From NCBI RefSeq assembly GCF_900107115.1, contig NZ_FNOS01000004.1, positions 248,001 through 312,000 on the forward strand: a stretch of 64,000 nt of DNA, in the 5' to 3' direction. Numbering within the stretch: position 1 is the stretch's first letter; each line of letters starts with the position of its first letter. Positions 27,207 through 36,656 of the stretch are shown piece by piece. The DNA is from Salimicrobium album. Lineage in GTDB: Bacteria; Bacillota; Bacilli; Bacillales; Halobacillaceae. A program made the translations under genes and the position numbers. The notes below the pieces were generated by a model. The model saw only the letters and a program-made list of their open reading frames with translations. It was not told the origin of the DNA and did not search any database.

Positions 27207-28370
27207 ATGATCGAAAGTGGATTTCTTTATCTGGGAGTCATCATAGGCCTGGCCGGACTGGTCGCTTTTCTTGAATCATCAAAAAGTAAATTTTTCAAAT
27301 ACGTGCCGGGTATCGTGCTTATTTACTTCGGAGGTGCGATTCTGAAGACGACAGGCGTCATCGGTTCTACAGAGACTATTGACAGTACATATGGTAATGT
27401 CCGGGACATTCTGCTGCCGATGCTTATATTCCTGATGCTCATTAACTGTGACTTGCGTAAATTGAAAAAACTTGGTCCGAAGATGCTGATCGGTTACTTT
27501 ACGGCTGCTTTCAGTATTATGCTCGGATTCGTCGTCACGTACCTGCTGTTCCAGGGGTTATATGCTGAAAATACGTGGCAGGCCCTGGGAGCTCTTGCCG
27601 GAAGCTGGACGGGCGGCTCCGCCAACATGGTTATCATTCAGGGGATCCTCGAAGTGCCGGAGAATATTTTTGGTTACGCCCTTATTATGGATACTGTCAA
27701 CTATTCCTCCTGGGTCATGATCATGTTCTGGCTCGTTCCATTCGCGGCCCTTTTCAACAAATGGGCTAAGTCCAATACCGAACATCTCGATGAAATCACC
27801 GCTGACCTCGTGGAGGAGGATAAAGAGAAGGATGCGAAGAACATTACTTTCGTCCACATGCTCGGGCTTTTGTCCATAGCCATATTCGTTTCCGCAATAG
27901 CTGCCGAGATCGGCGGAGTGCTCCCTTCTTTCGGTACTGTCGTTAACACGACGACGTGGACGATCCTCATCGTTTCCATTATCGGTGTGCTTCTCGCTAT
28001 GACGAAGCTTGCGAAAGTTCCGGGTTCGATGGATATCGCAAACGTCTTCCTTTATATCGTTATCGCTTTAATCGCTTCTCGTGCCGATTTCTCCCAACTG
28101 GGACAGGCACCGGTGTATATCATTTCCGGTTTCGTGATTCTCGCTGTGCACGCGATCATTATGTTGCTTGCCGCTAAAATTTTCAAACTGGACCTGTTTA
28201 CACTCGGTGTTTCGAGTCTTGCGAATATCGGCGGTATGGCGTCCGCACCACTTCTTGCAGGAGCTTACCACAGATCGCTTATACCGGTCGGGGTCCTGAT
28301 GGCTCTCGGTGGGTCGTTCCTCGGAACGTATGGCGGACTGCTCGTTGCCGAAGTGCTTTCGATGTTGTAG
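27207..28370 (+). CDS. DUF819 family membrane transporter (YjcL-like)
   Basis: A 387-residue polytopic protein with about 11 TM segments; characteristic sequence ALAGSWTGGSANMVIIQGIL (residues about 130-150) and SSLANIGGMASAPLLAGAYH in the C-terminal half. Substrates of DUF819 proteins are not established. It lies 12 bases before a dipeptide epimerase and upstream of a secreted NlpC/P60 hydrolase, so I infer import of a murein-derived dipeptide. Confidence 0.85.
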   Translation: MIESGFLYLGVIIGLAGLVAFLESSKSKFFKYVPGIVLIYFGGAILKTTGVIGSTETIDSTYGNVRDILLPMLIFLMLINCDLRKLKKLGPKMLIGYFTAAFSIMLGFVVTYLLFQGLYAENTWQALGALAGSWTGGSANMVIIQGILEVPENIFGYALIMDTVNYSSWVMIMFWLVPFAALFNKWAKSNTEHLDEITADLVEEDKEKDAKNITFVHMLGLLSIAIFVSAIAAEIGGVLPSFGTVVNTTTWTILIVSIIGVLLAMTKLAKVPGSMDIANVFLYIVIALIASRADFSQLGQAPVYIISGFVILAVHAIIMLLAAKIFKLDLFTLGVSSLANIGGMASAPLLAGAYHRSLIPVGVLMALGGSFLGTYGGLLVAEVLSML

Positions 28371-28382
28371 GGGAGGAGCTAT

Positions 28383-29447
28383 ATGAAAATAACTGATATC
28401 GTATGCGAAAACAGAACTGTTTCTTTAAAGCGGCCGTTCAAAACAGCCGTCCGTACCGTGGAAAACATTGAAGTGATGGATGTCTTCGTGAAAACGGAAG
28501 AGGGGATCGAAGGGTACGGGTCGGCGACGGCTTCCCTCCAGGTGACGGGGGACTCTCTGGAAGGGATGAGAGCGGCCGTGGAAGGACCTGTCCGGGATTC
28601 CCTGATGAATGAGGATATACAAAAACTGAACCATCAGCTCATTAAATTGGAAAAAAGCTGCATCCATAATTCGAGCGCGAAAGCGGCTGTGGATATAGCT
28701 CTCCATGATGCTTTCGGAAAGTATAACAACCTCCCCATATATAAAATGCTGGGCGGGGAAAGAGGAGTGCTTGAGACGGATATGACCGTCAGTGTAGACG
28801 ACCCGGCTCTCATGAAACAGCAAGCGATCGCAAGAGTCCGGGAAGGATTCGATGTCCTTAAATTGAAAGTGGGCATGGATGAAAAAGAAGATTTTAACCG
28901 TCTGCTGCATGTGAAAGAAGCGGTGGGAGAAAACGTTCGCCTTCGTCTTGATGCCAACCAGGGGTGGACGGGCAAACAGGCCGTCCACTTTCTGAAACGG
29001 ATAGAACAGGAAGACATCAACGTGGAACTCGTCGAACAGCCTGTTCCGTCTCATGATCTGAAAGCTCTGAAATATGTGCGTGAACACGCCCACGTGCCGA
29101 TCATGGCCGACGAGAGCGCTTTTTCTCCGAGAGAGGTACTCAGGCTTGTGGAAATGGATTGTACCGACTACGTGAACATTAAACTGATGAAAGCCGGGGG
29201 ATTGAGAAGAGCAGGGCAAATCGCTGACATCTGCGAGAGTGCAGGCGTACCCTGCATGATCGGAAGCATGATGGAATCGACTGTTTCGGGAACGGCGGCT
29301 GTTCACCTTGCTATGGCCCACCCGAACATAACGATGTACGACTTAGATGCCCCGGCCTGGATGAATGATGAAGGTTTGAAAGGGGGGATGAGCTACGAAG
29401 GAAGAGAAGTGACGTTGAACGAACGCCCCGGGCTCGGTTTTTATTAA
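28383..29447 (+). CDS. ykfB: L-Ala-D/L-Glu epimerase (dipeptide epimerase)
   Basis: Enolase-superfamily enzyme of 354 residues that converts L-Ala-D-Glu to L-Ala-L-Glu during murein peptide recycling. Catalytic lysines are in DVLKLKVGMD (about 160-162) and NIKLMKAGG (about 266); metal ligands are Asp in LRLDANQGW (about 190), Glu in ELVEQP (about 218) and Asp in MADESAF (about 243). It is flanked by the DUF819 transporter and a YkfC-like endopeptidase, which supports this specificity over muconate cycloisomerase. Confidence 0.92.
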   Translation: MKITDIVCENRTVSLKRPFKTAVRTVENIEVMDVFVKTEEGIEGYGSATASLQVTGDSLEGMRAAVEGPVRDSLMNEDIQKLNHQLIKLEKSCIHNSSAKAAVDIALHDAFGKYNNLPIYKMLGGERGVLETDMTVSVDDPALMKQQAIARVREGFDVLKLKVGMDEKEDFNRLLHVKEAVGENVRLRLDANQGWTGKQAVHFLKRIEQEDINVELVEQPVPSHDLKALKYVREHAHVPIMADESAFSPREVLRLVEMDCTDYVNIKLMKAGGLRRAGQIADICESAGVPCMIGSMMESTVSGTAAVHLAMAHPNITMYDLDAPAWMNDEGLKGGMSYEGREVTLNERPGLGFY

Positions 29448-29466
29448 TCTTTGGAGGTGGTTATTG

Positions 29467-30459
29467 ATGAAAAATAAACTTTTATGGATAACGGCTGTAT
29501 TGCTGTTCAGTTTCGTTTTCACTTCTGCTGTCCAGGCAGAGAATAAAGAGAAGTACGTTGATGTCTCCGTAGCTACGTTGTGGAGTGAACCTGCTGAGAC
29601 AAGGGATGTTGATGCTCCGGCAATCAGTAACCCGGTCGATATGTGGGAATGGACGGAGAGCATGACGTATGAACAGAAACTGGGACTTGTCGGTAAACTG
29701 CAGACGCAGGCTCTTTATGGACAGAAAGTCACCATCCTTGAAGAAAAAGGGGATTGGGTGAAAGTTGCCGTCCACGGTCAGCCGACACCGAAAAATGAAC
29801 TCGGCTACCCGGCCTGGATGCCGAAAGAGCAACTGGCGGATGAGAAAAGGTACAGCACTTTAAAAGATAAGAAGCCGTTTGCACTCGTCACATCGCCTAC
29901 TGCTCATCTTTATGACGATAAAAACAGAGGAAAGGAATTCAAAGAAATCAGTTTCAATACGAAACTTCCTGTCGTAACCCAGGCTGGAGATTCCATGCTG
30001 GTGGCTACTCCGAGTGATGGAATGAAATGGATGAACGAAGAGGATGCTTCCGTTTATAACAGTGAGGAAGAAATCCCTGAAGCGGACGGTGAGGACCTTG
30101 TGGAAACGGGGGAACAATTCCTGGGGCTGCCGTACTTGTGGGCAGGTGCTTCCGGTTTCGGGTTTGACTGTTCAGGCTTCACGCACACCATCTTCAAATC
30201 CCATGGAATCTCAATACCGCGAGACTCTTCCGTACAGGCGGAAAACGGGACTCCTGTAGCAAAAGAGGATCTGCAGAAAGGAGATCTGCTGTTTTTCGCT
30301 TATGACGAAGGAGAAGGATATGTCCACCACGTCGGTATGTATATCGGAGACGGGGAGATGATCCACTCCCCTAATTCGGCCAGTACGGTAGAGATCATCG
30401 ACGTGTTCGAATCGGACTACGCCGTCGAATTTGCAGGTGCGAGAAGATATCTGGATTAA
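29467..30459 (+). CDS. ykfC: Secreted NlpC/P60 gamma-D-glutamyl-L-diamino acid endopeptidase (YkfC-like)
   Basis: A 330-residue protein: signal peptide (about 1-24, TSAVQA), two SH3b-type domains (about 30-205), and a C-terminal NlpC/P60 cysteine peptidase with Cys in FGFDCSGF, His in YVHHVGMYIGDG and a third polar residue in IHSPNSAS. It cleaves between D-Glu and the diamino acid of stem peptides. ATG 29467 is chosen from GGAGGTGG at 29453-29460. The signal peptide means cleavage outside the cell, with the products then needing a transporter. Confidence 0.92.
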   Translation: MKNKLLWITAVLLFSFVFTSAVQAENKEKYVDVSVATLWSEPAETRDVDAPAISNPVDMWEWTESMTYEQKLGLVGKLQTQALYGQKVTILEEKGDWVKVAVHGQPTPKNELGYPAWMPKEQLADEKRYSTLKDKKPFALVTSPTAHLYDDKNRGKEFKEISFNTKLPVVTQAGDSMLVATPSDGMKWMNEEDASVYNSEEEIPEADGEDLVETGEQFLGLPYLWAGASGFGFDCSGFTHTIFKSHGISIPRDSSVQAENGTPVAKEDLQKGDLLFFAYDEGEGYVHHVGMYIGDGEMIHSPNSASTVEIIDVFESDYAVEFAGARRYLD

Positions 30460-30538
30460 TGTAACGTAACCCTCCGGCACTTTTGCGGGAATAAATTACG
30501 TGTTGCTTACGATGATCCAAAACGTTGAAGCTTTAAAG

Positions 30539-30577
30539 AAGCCTTGAGGAAATTAATTTTCCTTCAGGCTTCTTTTT
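30539..30577 (+). terminator. Terminator of the DUF819-ykfB-ykfC operon
   Basis: GAAGCCTtgAGGAAA / TTTTCCTtcAGGCTTC stem with TTTTT. Confidence 0.88.
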
Positions 30578-30724
30578 ATGAGAACAGCTTTATTCACATT
30601 AAAAATGCGTGCTATGGTTCAGGAACCCGTTTTAATGAAATATGTAAAGAGAGGTTGAGGACGGGACACCGTCGCCTGCATAATAGAAAGCATCATAGCA
30701 ATTACGCGAGGAGAGGGACGTCAA

Positions 30725-31834
30725 TTGATATCGAATGAAATTGCACAGATGATTGTAGACAGAACCATGGCTATTCTTTCTTATAATATCAATGTCATGG
30801 ATGAAAAGGGGATAATTTTAGGGTCTGGTGATACGAAGAGAAGAGGGACCATACATGAAGCCGTGAAGTATAGAAAAAATCCGGCAGACCATTTGGAGAT
30901 TCATCCGAAGGAAGTGGAAAAGTGGAACGGCGTCGACCAGGGAATCAATTTGTCTATTTATTATGAGAACCGCACAATCGGAACTATCGGGATAACCGGG
31001 CCGCCCGGGGAAGTGAGGAAATACGGAGAACTCGTAAAAATGACAGCGGAAATGATTATAGAACAGAGATACCTTCTTGACCAGGTTCAATACGACGAAC
31101 GGATTCGCAGGGAATTTCTGTATCAGTGGCTGGAAGACACCCATGCCAATGACCGGGAATTTAAACGGAAAGCGGATATGCTGGGGATCGACCTTGATAT
31201 TCCGCGGATAGTCATCTGTGTTTTCCCCCCCTCTGACAGAAACAGCAGGGATCACCTGGATCAGCTGGAACGAAAAATCAAGACACATCTAAGGCCGCAG
31301 GAACTGGCCACTGTGCTCGAAGATAGAATCGTGATCATAAAAACGATTGCTCTGGCAGAGGAGTACGAAATGAAGTTAAAAGAATGGATCCGCTTTTTAC
31401 ATCTGCCGTCCAGTTATGTAGGGACTCCGGCTTCTGACGCGTCGGAAGTTGCCCGTTCCTATCAAAGAAGCCAGATGACGAGGAAGACTGCTGCAGCAAC
31501 ATCAATGAAAGATGATGTTATATTTTACGGGCAGCTGTCCCTGGAGGTGCTGCTTTATGACTTGTACCAAAACGACGGGTTTTCGGTACATCAATCCGAT
31601 GAACCGCTCCCGGAAGTACTGATCGCCACTTTAAAGACGTATGTAGAATGTGACGGAAAATCTGCAAAAACGGCTGACGAATTATACATACATCGAAATA
31701 CACTTCAGTATCGTTTTGCAAACATCCTAAATATCACCGGCAGGGAGCCACGGAACGTGAGGGATTTGTTTTATTTATATGCAACCCGTGTCCTTTTACA
31801 CAGCTTCAAAGAACAGGAGGACTTAATACAGTAA
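30725..31834 (+). CDS. CdaR-family sugar-diacid/glycerate regulator
   Basis: Transcription activator of 369 residues: N-terminal diacid-sensing domain (1-135, ISNEIAQMIVDRTMAILSYNINVMDEKG), GGDEF-like middle, C-terminal PucR/CdaR HTH (about 305-360, SAKTADELYIHRNTLQYRFANI). TTG start with GAGGAGAGGG upstream. It heads a locus with a GntP permease and glycerate kinase, exactly the gene set that CdaR-type regulators control, so glycerate or a sugar diacid is the probable inducer. Confidence 0.9.
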   Translation: MISNEIAQMIVDRTMAILSYNINVMDEKGIILGSGDTKRRGTIHEAVKYRKNPADHLEIHPKEVEKWNGVDQGINLSIYYENRTIGTIGITGPPGEVRKYGELVKMTAEMIIEQRYLLDQVQYDERIRREFLYQWLEDTHANDREFKRKADMLGIDLDIPRIVICVFPPSDRNSRDHLDQLERKIKTHLRPQELATVLEDRIVIIKTIALAEEYEMKLKEWIRFLHLPSSYVGTPASDASEVARSYQRSQMTRKTAAATSMKDDVIFYGQLSLEVLLYDLYQNDGFSVHQSDEPLPEVLIATLKTYVECDGKSAKTADELYIHRNTLQYRFANILNITGREPRNVRDLFYLYATRVLLHSFKEQEDLIQ

Positions 31835-31928
31835 AATGGTAGCGGTTTAATTTGTGCAAACGACTGATGATTTCTTTTCGGAAGGCGCTTACAATGAGAG
31901 GGGAGTTTTTAAGTGAGGAGTGTTTAAA

Positions 31929-33188
31929 GTGCCTGTAACAACTGTTGGAGCAATCGGTGGTCTGGTTTTAGCCATCGTAATGATTTTAAGAAGAGTACCG
32001 CCCGTGTATGCGCTTATCACCGGAGCTCTGGTTGGAGGAATTGTCGGCGGGGCCGGTCTCACGCAGACAGTGGAGCTGATGGTGGAAGGAGCAGAAGGGA
32101 TCATCCCTGCCGTGCTGCGGATCCTTGCAGCCGGGGTTCTGGCCGGTGTTCTGATCGAGTCGGGAGCGGCAAACTCCATCGCGAATGCTGTTGTGGAGAA
32201 ACTCGGTGAGAAGAAAGCTCTCCTCTCCCTTATTTTAGCGACGATGGCGCTGACCGCCGCGGGTGTGTTCGTGGATATAGCGGTAATCACGGTGGCGTCG
32301 ATTGCATTGGCGATTGCCTACAAAGCGGGTTTGTCCAAAACGGCCATATTACTTGCTATGGTGGGCGGGGGAAAAGCAGGGAATATTATGTCCCCGAACC
32401 CGAATACCATTGCCGTTTCGGAAGCTTTCAACGTTCCATTGACTTCTGTAATGGCTGCAGGAATCGTACCTGCCGTCTTCGGTATTTTCGTTACATATAT
32501 TATGGCGCAGCGCCTTGTACAAAAAGGTAGTTTCGTCGCTGAGAGAGATCTGGAAGAAGGAGAGGATAAGAGGCTTCCTCCGGTCACACTCGCCCTGATC
32601 GCGCCATTAATTGCAATTTCCTTACTCGTTCTCAGGCCAATTGCCGGTATTGAAGTCGACCCTATGATCGCGCTTCCCGCAGGAGGGCTGGTCGGGGCGA
32701 TCGCTATGGGCAAATGGAGGTCGATCAATTCGTTTATCATTACCGGCCTCAGCAAAATGTCAGCAGTCGCCGTACTCCTTCTCGGTACCGGAGCCATCGC
32801 GGGGATTATTTCGAATTCCACACTGCAGTATCTGCTGATAGATACCATCGAATATTTAGGGCTGCCGAGCTACGCATTAGCTCCTGTTTCCGGAATTTTC
32901 ATGGGGGGAGCGACCGCTTCCACGACGGCAGGATCCATTGTTGCAGCAGAAGTCTTCAGCGGGACACTGCTTGAAATGGGCGTCAGCGGCCTGGCAGGTG
33001 CAGCGATGATCCACGCCGGGGCGACAGTAATCGACCATATGCCTCACGGAAGCTTCTTCCACGCCACCGCCGGCAGTGTACTGATGAGTATCCAGGAACG
33101 CGTGAAGCTGATACCTTATGAGACTGTCGTAGGTTTGACGCTCGCTGTCGTATCTACACTGATTTTCGGGGTGTTTCAATTATTTTAA
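31929..33188 (+). CDS. GntP-family gluconate/glycerate permease
   Basis: Membrane transporter of about 419 residues with 11-12 TM segments; typical GntP sequence AGGKAGNIMSPNPNTIA-like stretch near 150 and DHMPHGSFFHATAGSV near the C-terminus. GTG 31929 is preferred because GTGAGGAG (31913-31920) lies eight bases upstream; GTG 31920 overlaps that site. Glycerate is the probable substrate given the kinase downstream. Confidence 0.88.
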   Translation: MPVTTVGAIGGLVLAIVMILRRVPPVYALITGALVGGIVGGAGLTQTVELMVEGAEGIIPAVLRILAAGVLAGVLIESGAANSIANAVVEKLGEKKALLSLILATMALTAAGVFVDIAVITVASIALAIAYKAGLSKTAILLAMVGGGKAGNIMSPNPNTIAVSEAFNVPLTSVMAAGIVPAVFGIFVTYIMAQRLVQKGSFVAERDLEEGEDKRLPPVTLALIAPLIAISLLVLRPIAGIEVDPMIALPAGGLVGAIAMGKWRSINSFIITGLSKMSAVAVLLLGTGAIAGIISNSTLQYLLIDTIEYLGLPSYALAPVSGIFMGGATASTTAGSIVAAEVFSGTLLEMGVSGLAGAAMIHAGATVIDHMPHGSFFHATAGSVLMSIQERVKLIPYETVVGLTLAVVSTLIFGVFQLF

Positions 33189-33227
33189 CGGGTACAGCTA
33201 TAACAGCAACTATGAGGAGGATGAAAG

Positions 33228-34364
33228 ATGAAAATCGTTATCGCTTCTGATTCTTATAAAGAGACCCTTACCTCGCGACAGGTGGGGGAGGCTGCCAAAG
33301 AGGGGCTCGGACGCGTGCTGGATGCAGAAATTATTGTGTGCCCCATGGCCGACGGAGGAGAAGGGACGATGCGTGCGTTAGTGGATGCTTCCGGAGGAGA
33401 AGTAGTTACCGCCAACGTGTCCGATCCTTTCGGAAACTTCTTGGAAGCTCCTTATGGCATTTCCGGAGATGGCAGCACGGCAGTGATCGAGATGGCGGCC
33501 GCTTCCGGTATTCAGCACACGACAGCCGAGACGAGGGACCCGACGATCACTTCCACTTTCGGTACAGGGCAGTTGATCAGTCACGCTCTCCGGCAGGGCG
33601 TACGATCTTTTATTATCGGACTCGGCGGAAGTGCGACGAATGATGCGGGTGCAGGGATGCTTCAGGCACTGGGCGTTTCCTTCACAGATGAAAACGGGGA
33701 GGAATTGGCGCCGGGCGGAGCTTCTCTCTCCCACCTGGCACAAATAGATACGAGCGGGATGGATCCGAGAATCAAACAGTCCCACTTCCGTATCGCCTGT
33801 GATGTCGATAACCCTTTAATCGGGGACGATGGTGCCTCAGCCATATACGGTCCGCAAAAAGGAGCGTCCCGGGAAGACATTGCTCTACTCGACCGTGCCC
33901 TTGCGAATTTTGCAACTGTCGCCGGGGGGCAGGTGGAGCGGGACATCGTTCACACCCCAGGCGCCGGTGCAGCTGGGGGGATGGGGGCTGCCTTTCTTGG
34001 ATATTTCCCCTGTTCACTTGAAAAAGGGGCTGCGATTGTGGCAGACGTAACCCAGTTGAAAAAGCATATGGAGGACGCTGATATTGTCATCACGGGAGAA
34101 GGCGGCATCAACCACCAGACGGTGTTTGGAAAAACGCCCGTGTACGTAGCGAAAATGGCGAAGGAAAATACTCCTCCGTTACCTGTAATCGCCTTATGCG
34201 GCAGTGTCGAAGAAGGGTACGAAACAGTGTTTGATGCAGGAATCGACGCCGTGTTCAGCACAGTTGCCGGACCCGCCGATCTGGAAGAGTTGAAGAGGGT
34301 CTCCTTTCAGAACGTGACGCAAACCGCAGAAAATGTGGCCAGACTGATGAAACTGCAGCGATAG
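33228..34364 (+). CDS. Glycerate kinase (type 1)
   Basis: ATP-dependent kinase of 378 residues producing phosphoglycerate. Family landmarks: MKIVIASDSYKETLTSRQVGEA at the N-terminus, CPMADGGEGTM, GLGGSATNDAG, TGEGGINHQTVFGKTP and the C-terminal FSTVAGP. GAGGAGG precedes the ATG. With cdaR and gntP it forms a glycerate uptake and phosphorylation operon feeding lower glycolysis. Confidence 0.93.
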   Translation: MKIVIASDSYKETLTSRQVGEAAKEGLGRVLDAEIIVCPMADGGEGTMRALVDASGGEVVTANVSDPFGNFLEAPYGISGDGSTAVIEMAAASGIQHTTAETRDPTITSTFGTGQLISHALRQGVRSFIIGLGGSATNDAGAGMLQALGVSFTDENGEELAPGGASLSHLAQIDTSGMDPRIKQSHFRIACDVDNPLIGDDGASAIYGPQKGASREDIALLDRALANFATVAGGQVERDIVHTPGAGAAGGMGAAFLGYFPCSLEKGAAIVADVTQLKKHMEDADIVITGEGGINHQTVFGKTPVYVAKMAKENTPPLPVIALCGSVEEGYETVFDAGIDAVFSTVAGPADLEELKRVSFQNVTQTAENVARLMKLQR

Positions 34365-34387
34365 CAATATCATATTATTGGATTACC

Positions 34388-34418
34388 CTGGGAGGACTTT
34401 TGTCTTCCCTTTTTTGTT
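34388..34418 (+). terminator. Terminator of the glycerate operon
   Basis: GGGAgGAC / GTCtTCCC stem with TTTT loop and T run. Confidence 0.85.
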
Positions 34419-34540
34419 TTGGGAAGACTCCCACCTTTCAAAAAAACAAAGGTTAACAAAAATTTGTTCGTGTTATAAAAACATTAGGAATTTATGCCTA
34501 ATTCAATGCAGGTCGTGGTAAAGTTTATTTAAAGAAGTCA

Positions 34541-34713
34541 TTGTTCAGTAGCTCTCATCATTCATCCATACTTAACTCTTCCGGGGCGAGTGACGAGAGA
34601 AGAAGTTTTCCGTATTTTGTCGGTACCCCGGGACGACGATGACACTCGGAATGTTGCAGAAGGCGAGGGTCGGTCAGCACTAAAGGTATTCCACACATAC
34701 GGGAGGGGTCATT
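34541..34713 (+). other. Long structured leader before the Ltp-repeat gene
   Basis: The 350-base gap after the glycerate operon holds no ORF. A hairpin ATTAGG / CCTAAT lies at 34483-34502. From 34571 AACTCTTC can pair with GAAG-AAGTT, and its loop GGGGCGAGTG can alternatively pair with CCCC (34625-34629) or CACTCG (34643-34648). These mutually exclusive pairings resemble a regulated leader, but I match no known riboswitch class. Confidence 0.4.
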
Positions 34714-36045
34714 ATGGCAGGTATCGAACCGGCAAAACCGGTGTATAAACGATTCTGGTTCTGGACGATTTTACTCGCAGTAGTGCTGGTCATGGGAAAC
34801 CTTGGAGGGGAAGTCGAACCGGAACAGACAGAAAACGCTTCGAACAGTGAAGAAAGTGATAATGATGATGAGGTAGAAGCAAGTACGAAAGATAAGGAAG
34901 TAAAAGAAACAAGTGAAACAAAAAGCGACGACACATCTGCGGAGAAAGAAGATGAAAATGAGGCAGTAACAACGTCCCGGGAAAATGCAGTTCAGGAAGC
35001 CGAGAGCTATCTGAAAGCCTCACCTTTCTCCCAAAAGGGGCTCGTTAATCAGCTGGCTTCCAAAGCCGGAGGTGACTATCCACGGGAAGATGCTGAATAT
35101 GCGGTGCATCAGTTAGATGTGGACTGGAATGAACAGGCACTAAAAAGCGCCGAGAATTATATGAGTGTGAGCACTTTTTCCGAACAGGAGTTGAAAGAGC
35201 AGCTCACATCGGATGCTGGAGAAGGGTTCACGGAGGAAGAGGCACAATACGCCATCGGTCAAATTGATTTCGGTAAAGAGGAAGCTGTGGAAGAAGAGCC
35301 TTCCGAGGAACCTGTAGAAGGAGAACCTTCTGAAGAGCCGTCCGAAGAAAGTGGGGGAGCAGAAGGTGAAATAACCACTTCACAAAAGAATGCCCTGCAG
35401 GAAGCGGAGAATTATCTGGAGTTCACGGCTTTTTCCAAACAGGGACTGATTGACCAGCTGTCTTCTGAATATGGAGGCGGTTACCCATTGGAGGACGCCG
35501 AGTTTGCGGTGAATCAGCTGGATGTGGACTGGAACGAGCAGGCAGTCAGAAGTGCAGAGAGCTATTTGGAGTACAGTTCGTTTTCGGAAAGCGGATTGAA
35601 ACAGCAGCTTTCTTCGGATGCAGGAGCCCAATTTACCGAAGAGCAGGCTCAACACGCAGTCGAACAGATGGATTTCGGAGGAAACGAAAGTACTACGGAT
35701 GAGTCCTCTGATGAGGACGGCAGTTCAGATGGTTCTATGACGAAATCTCAGCAGAACGCGGTGGCCCAGGCGGAAAGTTATTTGGAGTTCAGTGCTTTCT
35801 CGAAAAAAGGTCTGATTGACCAGCTGTCTTCTGAATACGGGAGCGGCTATCCACGCGAAGATGCTGAGTTTGCGGTGAATCAGCTGGACGTGGACTGGAA
35901 CGAACAGGCAGTGAAAAGTGCGGAGAGTTACCTGGATACGATGTCTTTCTCCAGATCCGGACTGATTGATCAGCTGTCTTCGGAGTATGGAGGCGGTTTT
36001 ACGCGGGAACAGGCGGAATACGCAGCCGATCAGGTCGGTTTATAG
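34714..36045 (+). CDS. Ltp-repeat surface protein, membrane-anchored
   Basis: A 443-residue protein: short cytoplasmic start, one TM anchor (about 12-30), an acidic Ser/Glu-rich linker (30-90), then three copies of a two-unit cassette, giving six Ltp-type repeats of about 48 residues (near 90-186, 228-325 and 346-443), each with AESYL...FS..GL..QLSSEYG...A..AV.Q pattern and VDWNEQA between units. Acidic linkers separate cassettes. Unlike classical Ltp lipoproteins there is no lipobox cysteine. In phage TP-J34 the Ltp lipoprotein blocks DNA injection; such a role here is only a possibility. GGGAGGGG precedes the ATG. Confidence 0.85.
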   Translation: MAGIEPAKPVYKRFWFWTILLAVVLVMGNLGGEVEPEQTENASNSEESDNDDEVEASTKDKEVKETSETKSDDTSAEKEDENEAVTTSRENAVQEAESYLKASPFSQKGLVNQLASKAGGDYPREDAEYAVHQLDVDWNEQALKSAENYMSVSTFSEQELKEQLTSDAGEGFTEEEAQYAIGQIDFGKEEAVEEEPSEEPVEGEPSEEPSEESGGAEGEITTSQKNALQEAENYLEFTAFSKQGLIDQLSSEYGGGYPLEDAEFAVNQLDVDWNEQAVRSAESYLEYSSFSESGLKQQLSSDAGAQFTEEQAQHAVEQMDFGGNESTTDESSDEDGSSDGSMTKSQQNAVAQAESYLEFSAFSKKGLIDQLSSEYGSGYPREDAEFAVNQLDVDWNEQAVKSAESYLDTMSFSRSGLIDQLSSEYGGGFTREQAEYAADQVGL

Positions 36046-36088
36046 ATTCGTTAATACGTAGTTATAATTGAAACAATAGGGTGAAAAT

Positions 36089-36127
36089 AAAAAATGCTTT
36101 CCATTAGTGATATGGAAAGCATTTTTT
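36089..36127. terminator. Bidirectional terminator
   Basis: AAAAAATGCTTTCCAT / ATGGAAAGCATTTTTT perfect stem between the Ltp gene and the convergent cupin gene. Confidence 0.92.
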
Positions 36128-36137
36128 GAGGTCGAAA

Positions 36138-36551
36138 TTAATGGTCGTGATCTTCCATTCCTTCGGCTCTCGTCTTGTGTACGGTTCCGTGGTCGTGTTC
36201 CGGAGGCGCATAAATAGAGTAGATTTTGAGCGGCTTGTCGCCTTTGTTTGTTATGTTGTGCCATTTTCCTGCCGGAACGAGTACTACATCATCGTCGCCT
36301 ACTTTCTTTTCGAAATCCAGGTTATTCTCACTGTCTCCCATCTGTGCAAGACCTTCTCCTTCTTCCACCCGGAGAAACTGGTCCAGTTCGTGATGGACTT
36401 CAAGACCGATATCTTCTCCCACATCGATACTCATCAAAGTGACCTGAAGATTCTTTCCGGTCCATAAAGCTGTGCGGTAGTTCGTGTTCTCTTTAGTTGC
36501 TTCTTCAATGTTCGTTACAAACGGCTCCGCGCCGTAATCTTTCAATTCCAT
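36138..36551 (-). CDS. Cupin-domain protein
   Basis: A 137-residue single-domain cupin. Metal-binding residues fit motif 1 (GLEVHHELDQFLRVEEGEG, His-His and Glu) and motif 2 (VPAGKWHNITN, His). The C-terminus is His-rich (EHDHGTVH, EDHDH), suggesting additional metal binding. Likely a small metal-dependent enzyme or binding protein; the substrate is unknown. Monocistronic. Confidence 0.85.
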   Translation of the reverse strand: MELKDYGAEPFVTNIEEATKENTNYRTALWTGKNLQVTLMSIDVGEDIGLEVHHELDQFLRVEEGEGLAQMGDSENNLDFEKKVGDDDVVLVPAGKWHNITNKGDKPLKIYSIYAPPEHDHGTVHKTRAEGMEDHDH

Positions 36552-36656
36552 CGTCTATCCCTCCTGAAGTAGTAATATGAGCTTCTTACTATGTACCTGT
36601 TTCTTACAGAAATTAAACGTGGAGCACAGAGCTTAATGCATTCTGCAGTTATTAAA

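Noticed and set aside
28425-29321. 298-codon open frame on the minus strand opposite ykfB
   Set aside because: It is the antisense shadow of a clearly functional enolase-superfamily gene and shows no domain or ribosome site.
34571-34680. Possible c-di-AMP, guanidine or T-box element before the Ltp gene
   Set aside because: The conserved core sequences of these classes are not present; kept only as an unclassified leader.
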